Shown: one piece after another, positions 23,936 to 34,600 of the stretch
How positions within the stretch are numbered: position 1 is the stretch's first letter
Layout: each line of letters opens with the position of its first letter
Translations under genes and position numbers: made by a program
NCBI RefSeq assembly: GCF_022458985.1
Contig: NC_061770.1
Coordinates: 5,638,501 to 5,702,500, forward strand
DNA from: Mugil cephalus
Lineage: Eukaryota > Chordata > Actinopteri > Mugiliformes > Mugilidae
Length of the DNA stretch: 64,000 nt
Reading direction: 5' to 3'
The notes under the pieces: generated by a model
What the model was told of the DNA's origin: nothing
Databases searched by the model: none
The model's input: only the letters and a program-made list of their open reading frames with translations

Positions 23936-25010
23936 CCAGCAGTAAGTATCTGATTCATTAACTACTAAATGTTTTTCTTACTTCAGCAGATGGCTGCTAA
24001 CTGTATTGGTCTGGTCTAAAGTTCTTGGGCAGGTTGTTTCCAGTGGGTTTAGCTGAACCTCTTCTCTAGAAACAATTCAGTTTCAGTCTGTACCTGCTTT
24101 ATTCTGAGTACAGTGCAGCATACAGTAAGAAAACTAAGCACACAGCTGTCTTCAGCATGAAAAATGTCAAATGTCAAATTGAGAGTGGATGATTCAATTT
24201 CAATTTGAGACTAAAGTTAGAATGAGGAGACTTCACAGTTCACATATATACATAGTCCACTTCAATATCATATCCTCACTTTGTGTTCGCTGAAAGCTGC
24301 ACTAATCAGATTTTTATATTAACAGTGATGAACCCTCATAGAATAATTAGACCCAGCCATTGCCCAGAGAGAATGGAGGAACAAGGTAACAGAAGCCCAA
24401 AGGAAGATGACACAGACAAGGAAATAAGTTAATTATAAGTCAGAAAATAAGTGGACCTGAGACCAGCATCCAGCATCACTGTCAAGCTGTAATTGATGCT
24501 CAAGGACACATGAGTTATTGAGACATTGAAATTTTTGGTTGTGGCATACCCATCACTCTTTTGTTTCAATAAACTGTTGGAATTGAAGGAATTACCATTG
24601 CATGCTCTTGCTTAAATATAATATCACTGTAGCATGAACTTTTTACATTTCCAAACATTTTACCTAAACATTGAATATCCCTAACTTTTTGCGAGTAGCG
24701 TATTTTCAGTTGTACTTTTATTACTCATTCCTGCAAGTATAAACACTATTTATTGGCTGTTTACATTGAGTTAAGAGTGGCATACAGGAGGTTGCGTACC
24801 TAAGAGTCCAGCAGAGGGCGAACTGACATTGTTACAGAGGTCAAGGTTAAGGTTAGGTTAGGCCTTTACCTACTTGGACTCCCATATCTCCAGAGATCTA
24901 CACAGCAACCCTGTGGACTCTCTTAATCCTGAATGAGGTGGCAGAAAAAGTACAGGATCCTTCACTCCACCAGGTCCTACCAGCACCACCTGCTTCCCTT
25001 ACCCTGTCCA
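23936..25010. other. Repeat-rich spacer
   Basis: No gene seen. Around 24540-24710 it resembles a worn mariner-type end (aactttttgcgagtagcgta), which I cannot delimit. Confidence 0.35.
24808..24820 (+). promoter_or_regulatory. CTCF-consensus motif
   Basis: ccagcagagggcg is an exact match to the CTCF core CCASYAGRKGGCR on the + strand. Binding is not shown. Confidence 0.4.
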
Positions 25011-25014
25011 TCCT

Positions 25015-25500
25015 TCAAGATTCAAGGTTCAAGATCACTTTATTGATCAGGGAAATAGTTTTGTCCGAGAGTCTCAAGATAACAGAGAACATAAATGTGA
25101 TCAGACATAGACATAAGAATACGAGTCAAGGAAAAAAATAGAATAGGATAAAAATAAAATAATCTTAAAAATAGTGTAAGAATGAGGTGGTAAAGTTACA
25201 AAAATTATACTGAAAATATACAGTCCAATCTAAAATCACATGACATGAGATATATAGGTGTTTTAAAGTGTCTCAGTCCGGATCCAAAGTGTCTATAAAG
25301 TGTCTTATATGTAGATGCAGATGCACAACAGACAGTGAAATCACACAAGTCATTAACTGTTAGCCTGCTAACAGTTAGCACTCAGTGTTCTGTTGGCTGT
25401 GGGGATGAATGACTTCCTGAAGCGTTCTGTCCTACAGCTCAGTGACAGGAGCTGTTGGCTGCGGCTGGGGGGTTGGACTTGGACCTGCGGAAGTCGATGA
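25015..25500 (-). mobile_element. L2/Rex-type LINE, 3' end fragment
   Basis: Read on the minus strand, it runs from a degenerate C-terminal coding segment (near 25400-25480) to a 3' end of the type found in fish LINEs (tgatcaataaagtgatcttg). No usable ORF. Confidence 0.55.
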
Positions 25501-25863
25501 CCAACATCTTAAAGCAGATGGTGTTACCCATGCAATGGGATCAATCACAGCAAGCATACTGTAAGTAAAAGCAAGAAAAATGTTTTGTGGATAAAGTGGG
25601 ACACATAGTATGAGCTTGTAAGAGCAAAGCTAAACTGAACTAGAAGAAGAAATGACTTGGCAGTGAAAGGAGAGATGAAAAGCAGAGTTCACACTATCGT
25701 TCTCATGAAGTACATGAAACAGAGAATGAAAGTAAAAATGATAGCTCATAAGAAGAGGTAGTGGTGGTTCCAGTTAACTGGGCCTTTTTACCAGGGAACA
25801 TTTAAACATTTAAAAAGTGTCACTGTGCAGTCTGATGGCTGTGAGTGCTGTACAATGCCACTG

Positions 25864-27060
25864 TTTAAATTAGGGCGAATGTAGTGCGCTTGAGAAAAGT
25901 AGACCCCTGTGCTGTGGACATGAAACTCAACGAGAAAGAAGTAAGCTCTGAAACTGTCACTGGATGTTGCTTAACATTCATGAATGAAGAGACATTTAAA
26001 ATGATGTGTAAACACACCAAAATCGCTACTCTGAGGCCCATCAGAATAAAGTTGGAAACTGACACAGGGTATCCTGTTAGGTGTTTAGCAACACGTTTGT
26101 TAGAGTCAGATACCAGCAGCAGAGAAGGAAGCTGGTCCTCATGGTGGTCGAAGAGAGCCAGCCCAGCTGGCTAGGACGAGGCTTATTCAAGGAGATAACG
26201 CTGGACTGGAGAGAAATCCAAAACAGACACAAAGCTAGAAAAATGCACCAAGTCAAGGCAACAGAAACCATGCTACAGCAAGTGAAGATGTGTTCAAGGA
26301 GGAGTTGGGCACCATCAAAGGCACCAAAGCAACCAGTCTTGTGAAACATGATGCCGCCGCATGCTTCTTCTGTCCATGTTCTGTTCCCTTTGTCATGTGA
26401 GCAAAAGTAGATGGAGAAAGTTAAAGCCATCATGGATGAATTCAGTTAGATAAACTTAGTCCATTACTCTGCTGACTGACAGATAGTTGTCTCCTGTGAT
26501 GTCACCATATAGTGTGGGAGCTGTATTGTCACTCAGGATGGATGATGGGAGTGAAAGGCCCCTAGGGTCGGCACCTTCCCACCCTTCACTGGTCTTACAG
26601 AGAGGGCAGTCTAGACCTCATTTTCTACTGCTTATCCTCACTTGGGTCGCGGGGATGAAGAAAATTAAAGGTTACTAGACTTTCAAGATTTCTGTTCAGT
26701 TATTGCATCACACCACATGCAACAGACACTGTTCCGAGTGAACCTGACAAAGAGCTCAAGCCACTGCCTGACACAGAAGCGGGCTCTGAGGGGTGCTTGC
26801 TTTCAACGATGGACACAACACCACAACCTCAGTCATGTGAGCCACCGGAGCTGCAGCCTGCTCCAGACACTCGGACTCCACCATCTTCACCAGTTACACC
26901 AGTGGTGTGACGTTTCCAGCGGGAGAGACATGTTTCTTGTTTTCAGTCAGGGAAGGTTTCTTGTATTTTGTTTTCGTGAAATTGGTTAGAACTTGTGCTA
27001 GCCTGTTGTTTTGCTTTTTTGGCCATGCTAACCCCAGCTTATGGTAAATAAAGATGACTG
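25864..27060 (+). mobile_element. Ty3/Gypsy retrotransposon remnant
   Basis: In order on the + strand: a decayed retropepsin-like region (25884-26060, catalytic triad lost), the protease to RT linker (WLGRGLFKEITLDWREIQ at 26170-26220), the start of RT (near 26345-26440), an RNase H piece (YSVGAVLSLRMDDGSERPL at 26500-26560) and an integrase-tail-like Pro/Thr-rich stretch (26730-26900). Most of RT and integrase are deleted and frames are broken. Confidence 0.65.
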
Positions 27061-27319
27061 TAAAGATAACAGTGAGCTGCAAGGTCATTGGAGCACTGGT
27101 TCTTCTTGGAAAAATAGAAGAGTCCTCCTTTACACTATGTAATTGATGATCTTAAATACGCTGTGCATGTGATAATTTGTCTTCGGTTAGCCCTGTGATG
27201 GCAGTGGTGACTTTCAGGTCACCCCCCTCTTCAAACAAATTACAAAGTTGCACTTTGCTCCGTCATGCTTCCTACCTAAATGAGAGAAGTTTTTATTATG
27301 AGGCCACTGAGTCATACAA

Positions 27320-27480
27320 AGCACTTTTCAGGTCATGAGTGCCCCAAGGCTCCATACTGTGGATGGACCTCTTCCATTTTCTCTCTACTTACGTCTTCTA
27401 GGATTATTTCTCCGCACATGGCATGGCATTCCATTTCTACACTGATGACTGACAGGTTTATGTGCAACTGAAACTAACTG
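27320..27480 (+). mobile_element. LINE reverse-transcriptase fragment
   Basis: One broken frame reads like the palm of a CR1/L2-type LINE: a Pro-Gln-Gly-Ser block, a hydrophobic GPLLFSLY-type stretch, then FHFYTDD in place of the usual YADD, then VYVQL. It is only about 160 bases. The bases from 27060 to 27320 and 27500 to 28050 hold nothing I can name. Confidence 0.55.
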
Positions 27481-28059
27481 ATGATAATTGTGAAGGATCT
27501 CAGTCATTTATAGACACTTCAGAGGCTTTGGTTTAAAAAAGAGAATGGGATGTTAAGGCTACAGCTCCCAGGCTGGAGGCTTGGTAATGCTACTAGGGCC
27601 TTCTTTCTTTACTGTCAAACCAGAAACCACTCAGTTACCTAAAGATGGAGTCTCTTGCATTACTCCAAAGCCAGTTTGGTTTTTAAAGTGAGCTTTCCTC
27701 TTTCCAGTTTCATTTCTGAGTTTTATGTGCATGCTCCCTAACCTCTGTATTCTTCAAGCTTGAGCTGATGCTGTTAAGGTTATTTTCTCATACTTACCTG
27801 AAGAGCCACAGAAGACATACAGTCTGATGTTATAAATGTTGACTTGGCTGTATGTCAGTCAAGTGGTTGTTTTATTTATAAAGAAAATCGATTTCTTAGA
27901 TTTATGGCAATTATTAAATGTTTATTTTAATTTTAATAATCTTATCTGTAAATACAACATATATATTGTAAATGATGTGACTGACAGTTTTGTGCTTTTG
28001 TTGTCTTTTGTTGTTGACCCCACGAAGGCTAGCTGGTAACTACGGTAACAGCTAATGGG

Positions 28060-28430
28060 GATCCTCAATAAATAAATATACAATATATAAATAAACAGAT
28101 ATAACAAGATTAAAATCATAAACAGTCAAACAATAAAAACAATAAGAAAAATGTGTTTTAAGAGAGGATTTTAAAAGAAGAAGTGAGTGATGTGCAAAGG
28201 TAGGTTGTTCCAGTTTGGGGGCAGCGACTGAAAAAGTGTGGTCACCTCTCGGCTTCCTCTTTGTCTTAGGAACCAACAATGACAGATCAGCTGACCTGAA
28301 AGAGTGTGAGGGAGAGTACGGCTGGAGCAGGTAAGACAGATACTGTGGAGTGAGGCCATGAAGACATTTAAAAACAAATAAAAATTGAAAATTAATCCAG
28401 AAACAAACTGGGAGCCAAGGAATTGCCACC
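28060..28430 (-). mobile_element. CR1/L2-type LINE, C-terminal and 3' end, minus strand
   Basis: The minus-strand frame shows the common fish LINE C-terminus (HGLTPQYLSYLLQPYSPS, GDHTFSVAAPK, LLKSSLKTHF) and continues to the 3' end at about 28060. 5'-truncated. Confidence 0.75.
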
Positions 28431-28454
28431 AAAATTAGGGTAAAAATGTCCTTT

Positions 28455-29320
28455 TTTCGCTTCCTCAGTCAATGTTTTGAATGGTGGTTGATGATTACTC
28501 TGCAAACCAACTGCTAGAGTGCTTTGCAGAAGTCATGACTTGGCTGGCCATACATTTTTTGTACCTAAACGATAACAAGACTGAGGTGCTGGGGCCTTTA
28601 AATCTACATTTTACGCTGACAGCAACAAACTTTGGTGTATGACTCAACAGTGATCTCAATTTTGAGGCACAAAATAAATCCATGGTTAAAGCCATTTTTT
28701 TCTAACTGAGACAACTGACCAAAATCAAACCATTTCTTTCTCTGCATCATTTTCCGATTTTAATCCATGCTTTTATCATAGGGCCATTGCGAAGCACTTT
28801 ACTGTGCTTAGCCAGGTGTCACTTTCTCGACTACATTTTTTTCAAAATGCTGCTGCTCGACTTTTAACTGGAACCAGAAAACAAAAACACATTACCCCAA
28901 TGCTGGTGACAATTCACTGGCTCCTGGTTCATTTCTGGATTCTTTTATTTGTTTTTAAATGTGTTCGTGGCGTCACTCCACAGTATCTGTCTGACCTGCT
29001 GCAGCCGTACGCTCTCTCAAACTCTCTCAGGTCGGCTGATCTGACAATGTTGGTTGTCTCTAAGACAAAGGGGAAGCTGAGAGGTGACCACACTTTTTCA
29101 CTTGCTGCTCCCAAACTCTGGCACAACACAATGGTTTTGCACATCAGGCAGGTAGACTCACTTCTTCTTTTTAAATCTCATCTTAAAACACATCTTGTCT
29201 CTTTGACTTTTAACTCACTGTTTTATGATTTTAATCTTGTTTTATCTGCCCTCATATCTATACCGCTTTGGCCAACTGTGCTGTTTTTAAAAATGCTATA
29301 CAAATAAAGATTGATTGATT
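28455..29320 (+). mobile_element. CR1/L2-type LINE, C-terminal half, plus strand
   Basis: Broken frames from about 28500 (VMTWLAIHFLYLNDNKTEV) lead into an open stretch 28804-29307 with RLLTGTRKQKHITPML, GVTPQYLSDLLQPYALS, GDHTFSLAAPKLW and FKSHLKTHL. It is the same family as 28060-28430 but in opposite orientation, so the two 3' ends point outward. Confidence 0.78.
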
Positions 29321-29324
29321 GACA

Positions 29325-30270
29325 CCTGACTTCCTGACTGACAGGATGCAGCAGGTGAGACTGGAAAGCTTCACATCCAGCACTCGGACTCTCAGCACTG
29401 GCAACCCCCAGGATGTGTTCTCTCCCCACTGCTCTTCTCCCTTTACATGAATGACTGCACCTATGGGGATCCTTCTGTGAAACTCCTGAAGTTTGCAGAT
29501 GACACCACCGTTACTGGACTCGTCCAGGACGGGGATGAGTCTACATACAGAGGGAAAGTGGATCAGCTCTTCAGAACCACCTGGACCTAAACCTGGTCAA
29601 GACTGTGGAGATGACTGTGGACTTTATAAAGAGACCTCCATCTACTCCTCCTCTTACCATCCTTAACAGGACTGTTCCTACCGTAGACTCAGGTTCCTAG
29701 GGTCCACAATCTCACAGAACCTCAAGTGGACCTCCCACATTGGCCCAGCAGAGGTTGCACTTCCTGCGACAGCTCAGGAAGTTCAACCTCTTCAACCTTC
29801 AAGCTGCTGATCATCTTTTAAACAGAAATAATCCAGTCTATCCCAACTGCATCCATCACAGTCTGGTTTGGATCAGCCACCAGACAGGACAGGGACATAC
29901 TGCATAGAACAATCAGGTCTGCAGGGAGGATTATTGGTACTGACCTTCTCTCCATCCAGGACCTGTAAAGGTCTGGGGTCAGGAAGTGGGCCAGTAAAAT
30001 CTCCACTGACCCCTCACACCCTGAACACTTTCTGTTCCGACTCCTCCTCCTACTGTAGCCAAAACCACCCGGCACAAAAACAGTTTCTTTTCCCGGGTTT
30101 GTTGCTCTGACGAACTCTGAGCAGTCACAGAGCACGTGACCATATATATATATCTTATGCTTGTTCAAGTGTTGTTCTTATTTTCCTTTACCATTGAGCA
30201 AAATGACCGGAGTCAAATTCCTTGTATGTGTTCACATACCTGGCCACTAAAGCTGATTCTGATTCTGATT
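29325..30270 (+). mobile_element. L2/Rex-type LINE fragment with 3' microsatellite end
   Basis: Broken frames show an RT palm (FADDTTVTGL near 29500), a following FLGSTIS-type block, and the C-terminal part with SLQD- and KISAD-like remnants near 29950-30020. It ends in gattctgattctgatt repeats near 30255, typical of these 3' ends. Confidence 0.65.
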
Positions 30271-30302
30271 ATGTATATTTACCCGCAAATACAGAGACCT
30301 GA

Positions 30303-31090
30303 GGCCTGTATCACGAAGCAGGATTACGGGCTTAGTGGGGTAACTTCAGAGTTTACCCTGGGTTTCTGGTATCACAAAGCTGAATTCATTCTTATCGAGG
30401 TACGTTACCATGGTAACTTACTCTGAACGGCTAACCTGCTTCAGGTCAGGGTAACTGTCAGGATTTATCTGAATCCACCGGCCACCACCACCCACGGCCA
30501 ATAAGCTGTTCGGGAAAGAATCATATGCCCTGTCATTGAAGACCCGATTGAGATTGGAGCCCAAATCGCGAGAAGAGCGTTATGGCGTGAACGCATCTTC
30601 CAGGAGATAACCACACAAAGAAGAGGATATTTTTGCCATTTGTCCCTGCTCAGCGCAAACACAGCTCAAAATCAGGATAATTTCATTCAGGCGATCAACT
30701 TGATGTATTGATATGATGTAATTGTGGCATCAGCTTCCAGCATTATTGTAGTCGATGTAACATTATAGAATTAAGAAATCCAACTCCCCAGATGAAATGA
30801 TGCAGTGCAGTGATTGGGTTTCGCAGCTTCGTTAAATGTAAACTAACTGAGCCATTGCTGTGTAATTTATGCAATCTGCAATCTTTTGCCATGCCATTTG
30901 GTGTCCCTTCGATGCAGCCACTGTTTGACTTTTCGGTGAGATTTACTTTTTCTCCTTCATATTTGAGGAGAATCAGTCTTTGTTTCTCGTAGGAGACGTG
31001 TGCTGTCCTTTTTGCTGGTGGATCAGCGCTCATGACTGTGATTGGTCTGCTGGCTTAGGACACGCCCTTTATACATTCGCGCTTCTAGTT
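30303..31090 (+). mobile_element. Harbinger transposon, internally deleted
   Basis: The left end (ctgtatcacgaagcaggatt) is like Harbinger termini. On the + strand at 30500-30600 is the N-terminus of a Harbinger transposase (IEDPIEIGAQIARRALWRER). On the minus strand at 30743-31033 an ORF begins MSADPPAKRTAHVSYEKQR, in the place and orientation of the element's Myb-like gene. The transposase core is absent. I could not see the right terminal repeat. Confidence 0.6.
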
Positions 31091-31546
31091 CCTAAGCTCC
31101 TAGTTCCTAAGAACTAAGATAATGCAACATAAGTAGGACATGAGTCCAATGTCTGAGGCTATTCAGAAATACATCTCATCTGGATACTGAGTAAAAATAA
31201 GCATCGTTTCAGGTCTCATGTTCAACAACTTTCAATAGTTCACCCATATGCCCATTATATGGAGATAGTGTATAGTGTTATGTCTAGTTGTTTATGTCTT
31301 TTAATTTTTATGGACTTTAAATGGAAATTAGCTTCAAGCTAAATCTGGCATATTAACGTAGTTCCATATATTTGTACCAAGTGTTCATTAATGTCACTGT
31401 CCTCACCAAATTAAAAAAATGTATATATTTTTAACATTTAAATTGTGTTTTTAGTAAATATGACTAAAGAAGCTTTCTGCTCCTGTAACCAGTTTTCATT
31501 CAGGGTTATTCATACAGACAGTTATATCTCTACAACATCAGTGAGA

Positions 31547-31552
31547 TATAGA
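31547..31552 (+). promoter_or_regulatory. Altered TATA box of CLM5
   Basis: tataga stands where the CLM6 copy has tataaa, about 106 bases before the ATG, in otherwise nearly identical promoter sequence. Confidence 0.5.
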
Positions 31553-31652
31553 GGGGAGGAGAGTAGAGTGTGAACACATCTTTAAGAGAAGAGAGAAGTT
31601 CCTGGTATCACAGTGAAGAAGGACGTAGAGACGAAGTCATCAGAGCCTCAAT

Positions 31653-34600
31653 ATGAAAGTCTGTCTGATCTGCTTCATCTTCCTCAGTGAGTACATTCAC
31701 TAATTAATAATCAATTCAGTTTTCTTCATGTCTCTGTAAATATCAAATAATCTCTTGTATTTGTTTTTTTTGGGCTTTAAAGTTGCAGTTACATTTGTGC
31801 TACGTGGTTGACAGAAACAGAGAAACCTGCAACTTAAAACTAAAAACAAGTATTATGAAATGATATCATTTCACAAACTGTACAGAGTCAGAACATGTTT
31901 CTTTGTTCACTCAGTTTGTTGAACTACTTGTAAACTTCATTTTCTCTAGACTTAGTTCCTGGAAATGAGAAGAGGAAGATATTGTTTATTCAACAAGTTA
32001 AAAAGAATCAGCTCTGCAGCAGAAAAACACTGGTGGCAAGAGGATAGACTGAGACCTGTCAATGCAACAAACCCAAATCATTTCAGAAAGAGACAGTCCA
32101 ACCAAAAAGCTTGGACAACACTGAGTCACTGTAAAGGAGATTTAGGGTCTTTTTAATCTTTATGAAAAAAAACAAAAAAAAATTGCAAAAGAAAAATGTG
32201 ACTTCAAACTCAACTTCGCTTTTGACAGTAAAATTACACAAATAGATCACTGATTTTGTTCAGAAGAAATGATTTCAAATCATAAACAGAAATCAGCAAA
32301 CATGAGACAGCGTTTTTAAAAATAGCTTTGTGGTCTAATTATCAGATTAATTATTTGCTCATGGTGTGTATTGATGTGTCGATGAAAAGAAGTGATCACC
32401 GCTTCCTTCCTTCGTTCCTTGATATATGGTCGGAGAAGAGCATATATCAGCTGCTAGATGCACAAAAATGCAGATGTCTACGGTCAAATCGCAGAGAGAA
32501 TGTGTGAGTTAGACTTTACTCAGACTCCGACGCAGTATCGGCTTAAAGTGAAAAAACTTCACGAAAGATCAGGCCAGTAATTTTTATCCAGTGATTGAGC
32601 GGCTACGGGACACAGTGGAGTTGTTTACAACGTTGGTCGTTTGCCAAAAAATGCAATGTGAATATAAACAAGTTTTTTTTTTTTTTTGTTTAAAAAAAAA
32701 AGGTCCAGACCAAAGCAAGTGAACTATTGAGAGAGAGAGAGAGAGAGAGAGAACTGTTAAAATAGATTAGTTGACTCAACTTAACTAAATCTAGTCATCT
32801 TGTTGTTTTGACTGAGTTAAGCTCAGTCATCTTACCATGTAAACTTAACTACACTTCAAAACACGAGTTGCTGCAAAATGCAGTCAACTGACTTCAAGTT
32901 GAGATAATTCACTTCTGAGATAATTTTAAGACATGTTGGTTAAATGTATTTTTTCAAGTTCCTACAAATGTGAATCATGTTGGCTCAACATGAAATACAT
33001 CAATGATACCACACGCGGTTCAATAAGAAACCTTATTAACACCCCTACAACAAACTTAAACTGAAATTACACTGTCCCTCAAATAAATAACTGTAAAATA
33101 CATAAAATGAACAGCACCCTTCCTTTGAGGGAGGAAAAAAAACCTCCACCAACATAAAATACAAATTAAAGCTGCAGGCAGTTGCACTAGACCTTCTGTG
33201 TCGTCCTCCTCCAACCAAAGAAAACTGTGACCCAGGCATTACATTTCTTTTCCTCTTAGTACATAGTCCAATGGACAAATGGCAAAAGAAATGAGAATAC
33301 TTAAGGCCCAAATGCAGAAACATCCTCCTGAGTCATACCTCTAACTGAGCAATTTATTCTTGAGAGAATGGACCCTGTGAGTGCACATCTCGGACCCGAT
33401 TCCCATACTGAAGGAGCACACAGTCTGCATAGGCACAGGGAAGAGGAGAGATCGCAACACTTACAGGACCATGTCCTTGTGGGGCAGCATGGCCAACACT
33501 GAAGTGAAGTAACCCTGTACAGAAAAAAGAAAGGAAATATCATACTGTGCATCACTACAAGTCTCCGCATTTCACAATTCCAAACGTGAAACAAACGTTA
33601 ATTTAATGAACGCTCCAGCAATTGGGGAGGGGGCGAAACGTACTTTTCAGATCTCAAAAAAGAGAAGATGTCGAGGGAAAATTGAAACTTAAATACTTGC
33701 TTTCACTCCGCCAGCCCTAGCTAGCTGGCACTACATTCTAAGGTATTTCCGACATGAAATAAACATGAAATATTCATCCCAGGTTGTGGTTTGAGACAGA
33801 GAACCATTAGATGACTCATACACATTGCCTACAAATAAACTGACTTTGGTAAAATAATTTTAAATGTACTTACTGGGACTTCTTTGGTGCCGAGGACAAA
33901 CCTGCTGTGAACTCGGATTTTAAGAGTTGAACAGTGCGTGTGACGTCACATTGCGGGCGCATGCGTATTGGCTGAAATGCCCACCTTAACTTATTTTCTG
34001 TGACCTGAACTGATTATTGTGGATTTTTGAAAGAGTTTCCCCGCTTTTTTCGAGTTAAAGTTGTTGTAACTGGGCAATGGGCAATATGTTGTCTCAATTT
34101 GACAACGGTAGTTCTTCTGACTGAAACCCTAAATCCCTTTCAACAGTGTGGCAATTGTTAATCCCCCCTCCTGTTCAGCTCCAACACTCTCCTTCTATAT
34201 CAGACCGTCTGGCCCGCGGTACGTCGGTTATAAGCACAAATGAACAAGTATTTATGCTGTGCATGCAATACGACTGTGTTGCTTTTATTTTGAGCCATGA
34301 TGTATTATTTACGTCAAGGCACTGTTAGTTCGTCAACAACAAAAAAAGGTAAGATTGAAACAGCTTCTTGCCATCTATTAACCCTCAAAAGCCTGAACGG
34401 ATCGCTGGCATCCGTCAAGCGGCCGATTTTGAAATACCGTAAGTCACAGTGGTTTGCGCTATTGTCAATATTCATTGTGACTGAACACTGCTTAGTTGTA
34501 CTTTTGCCTGGAAGACCTTCGTAACATCTCAAGGGTATAACTAACTTTGTTTTTACCAACAAAATCCTCCAAACAACTCTCTCTTGCCGTGACTCGTGCG

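Noticed and set aside
31965..32156. Small ORF (MRRGRYCLFNKL...) conserved with 50706-50912
   Set aside because: It lies in intron 1 of both CLM5 and CLM6 and is conserved only because the region was duplicated. Differences between the copies mostly change amino acids, as expected for noncoding DNA.
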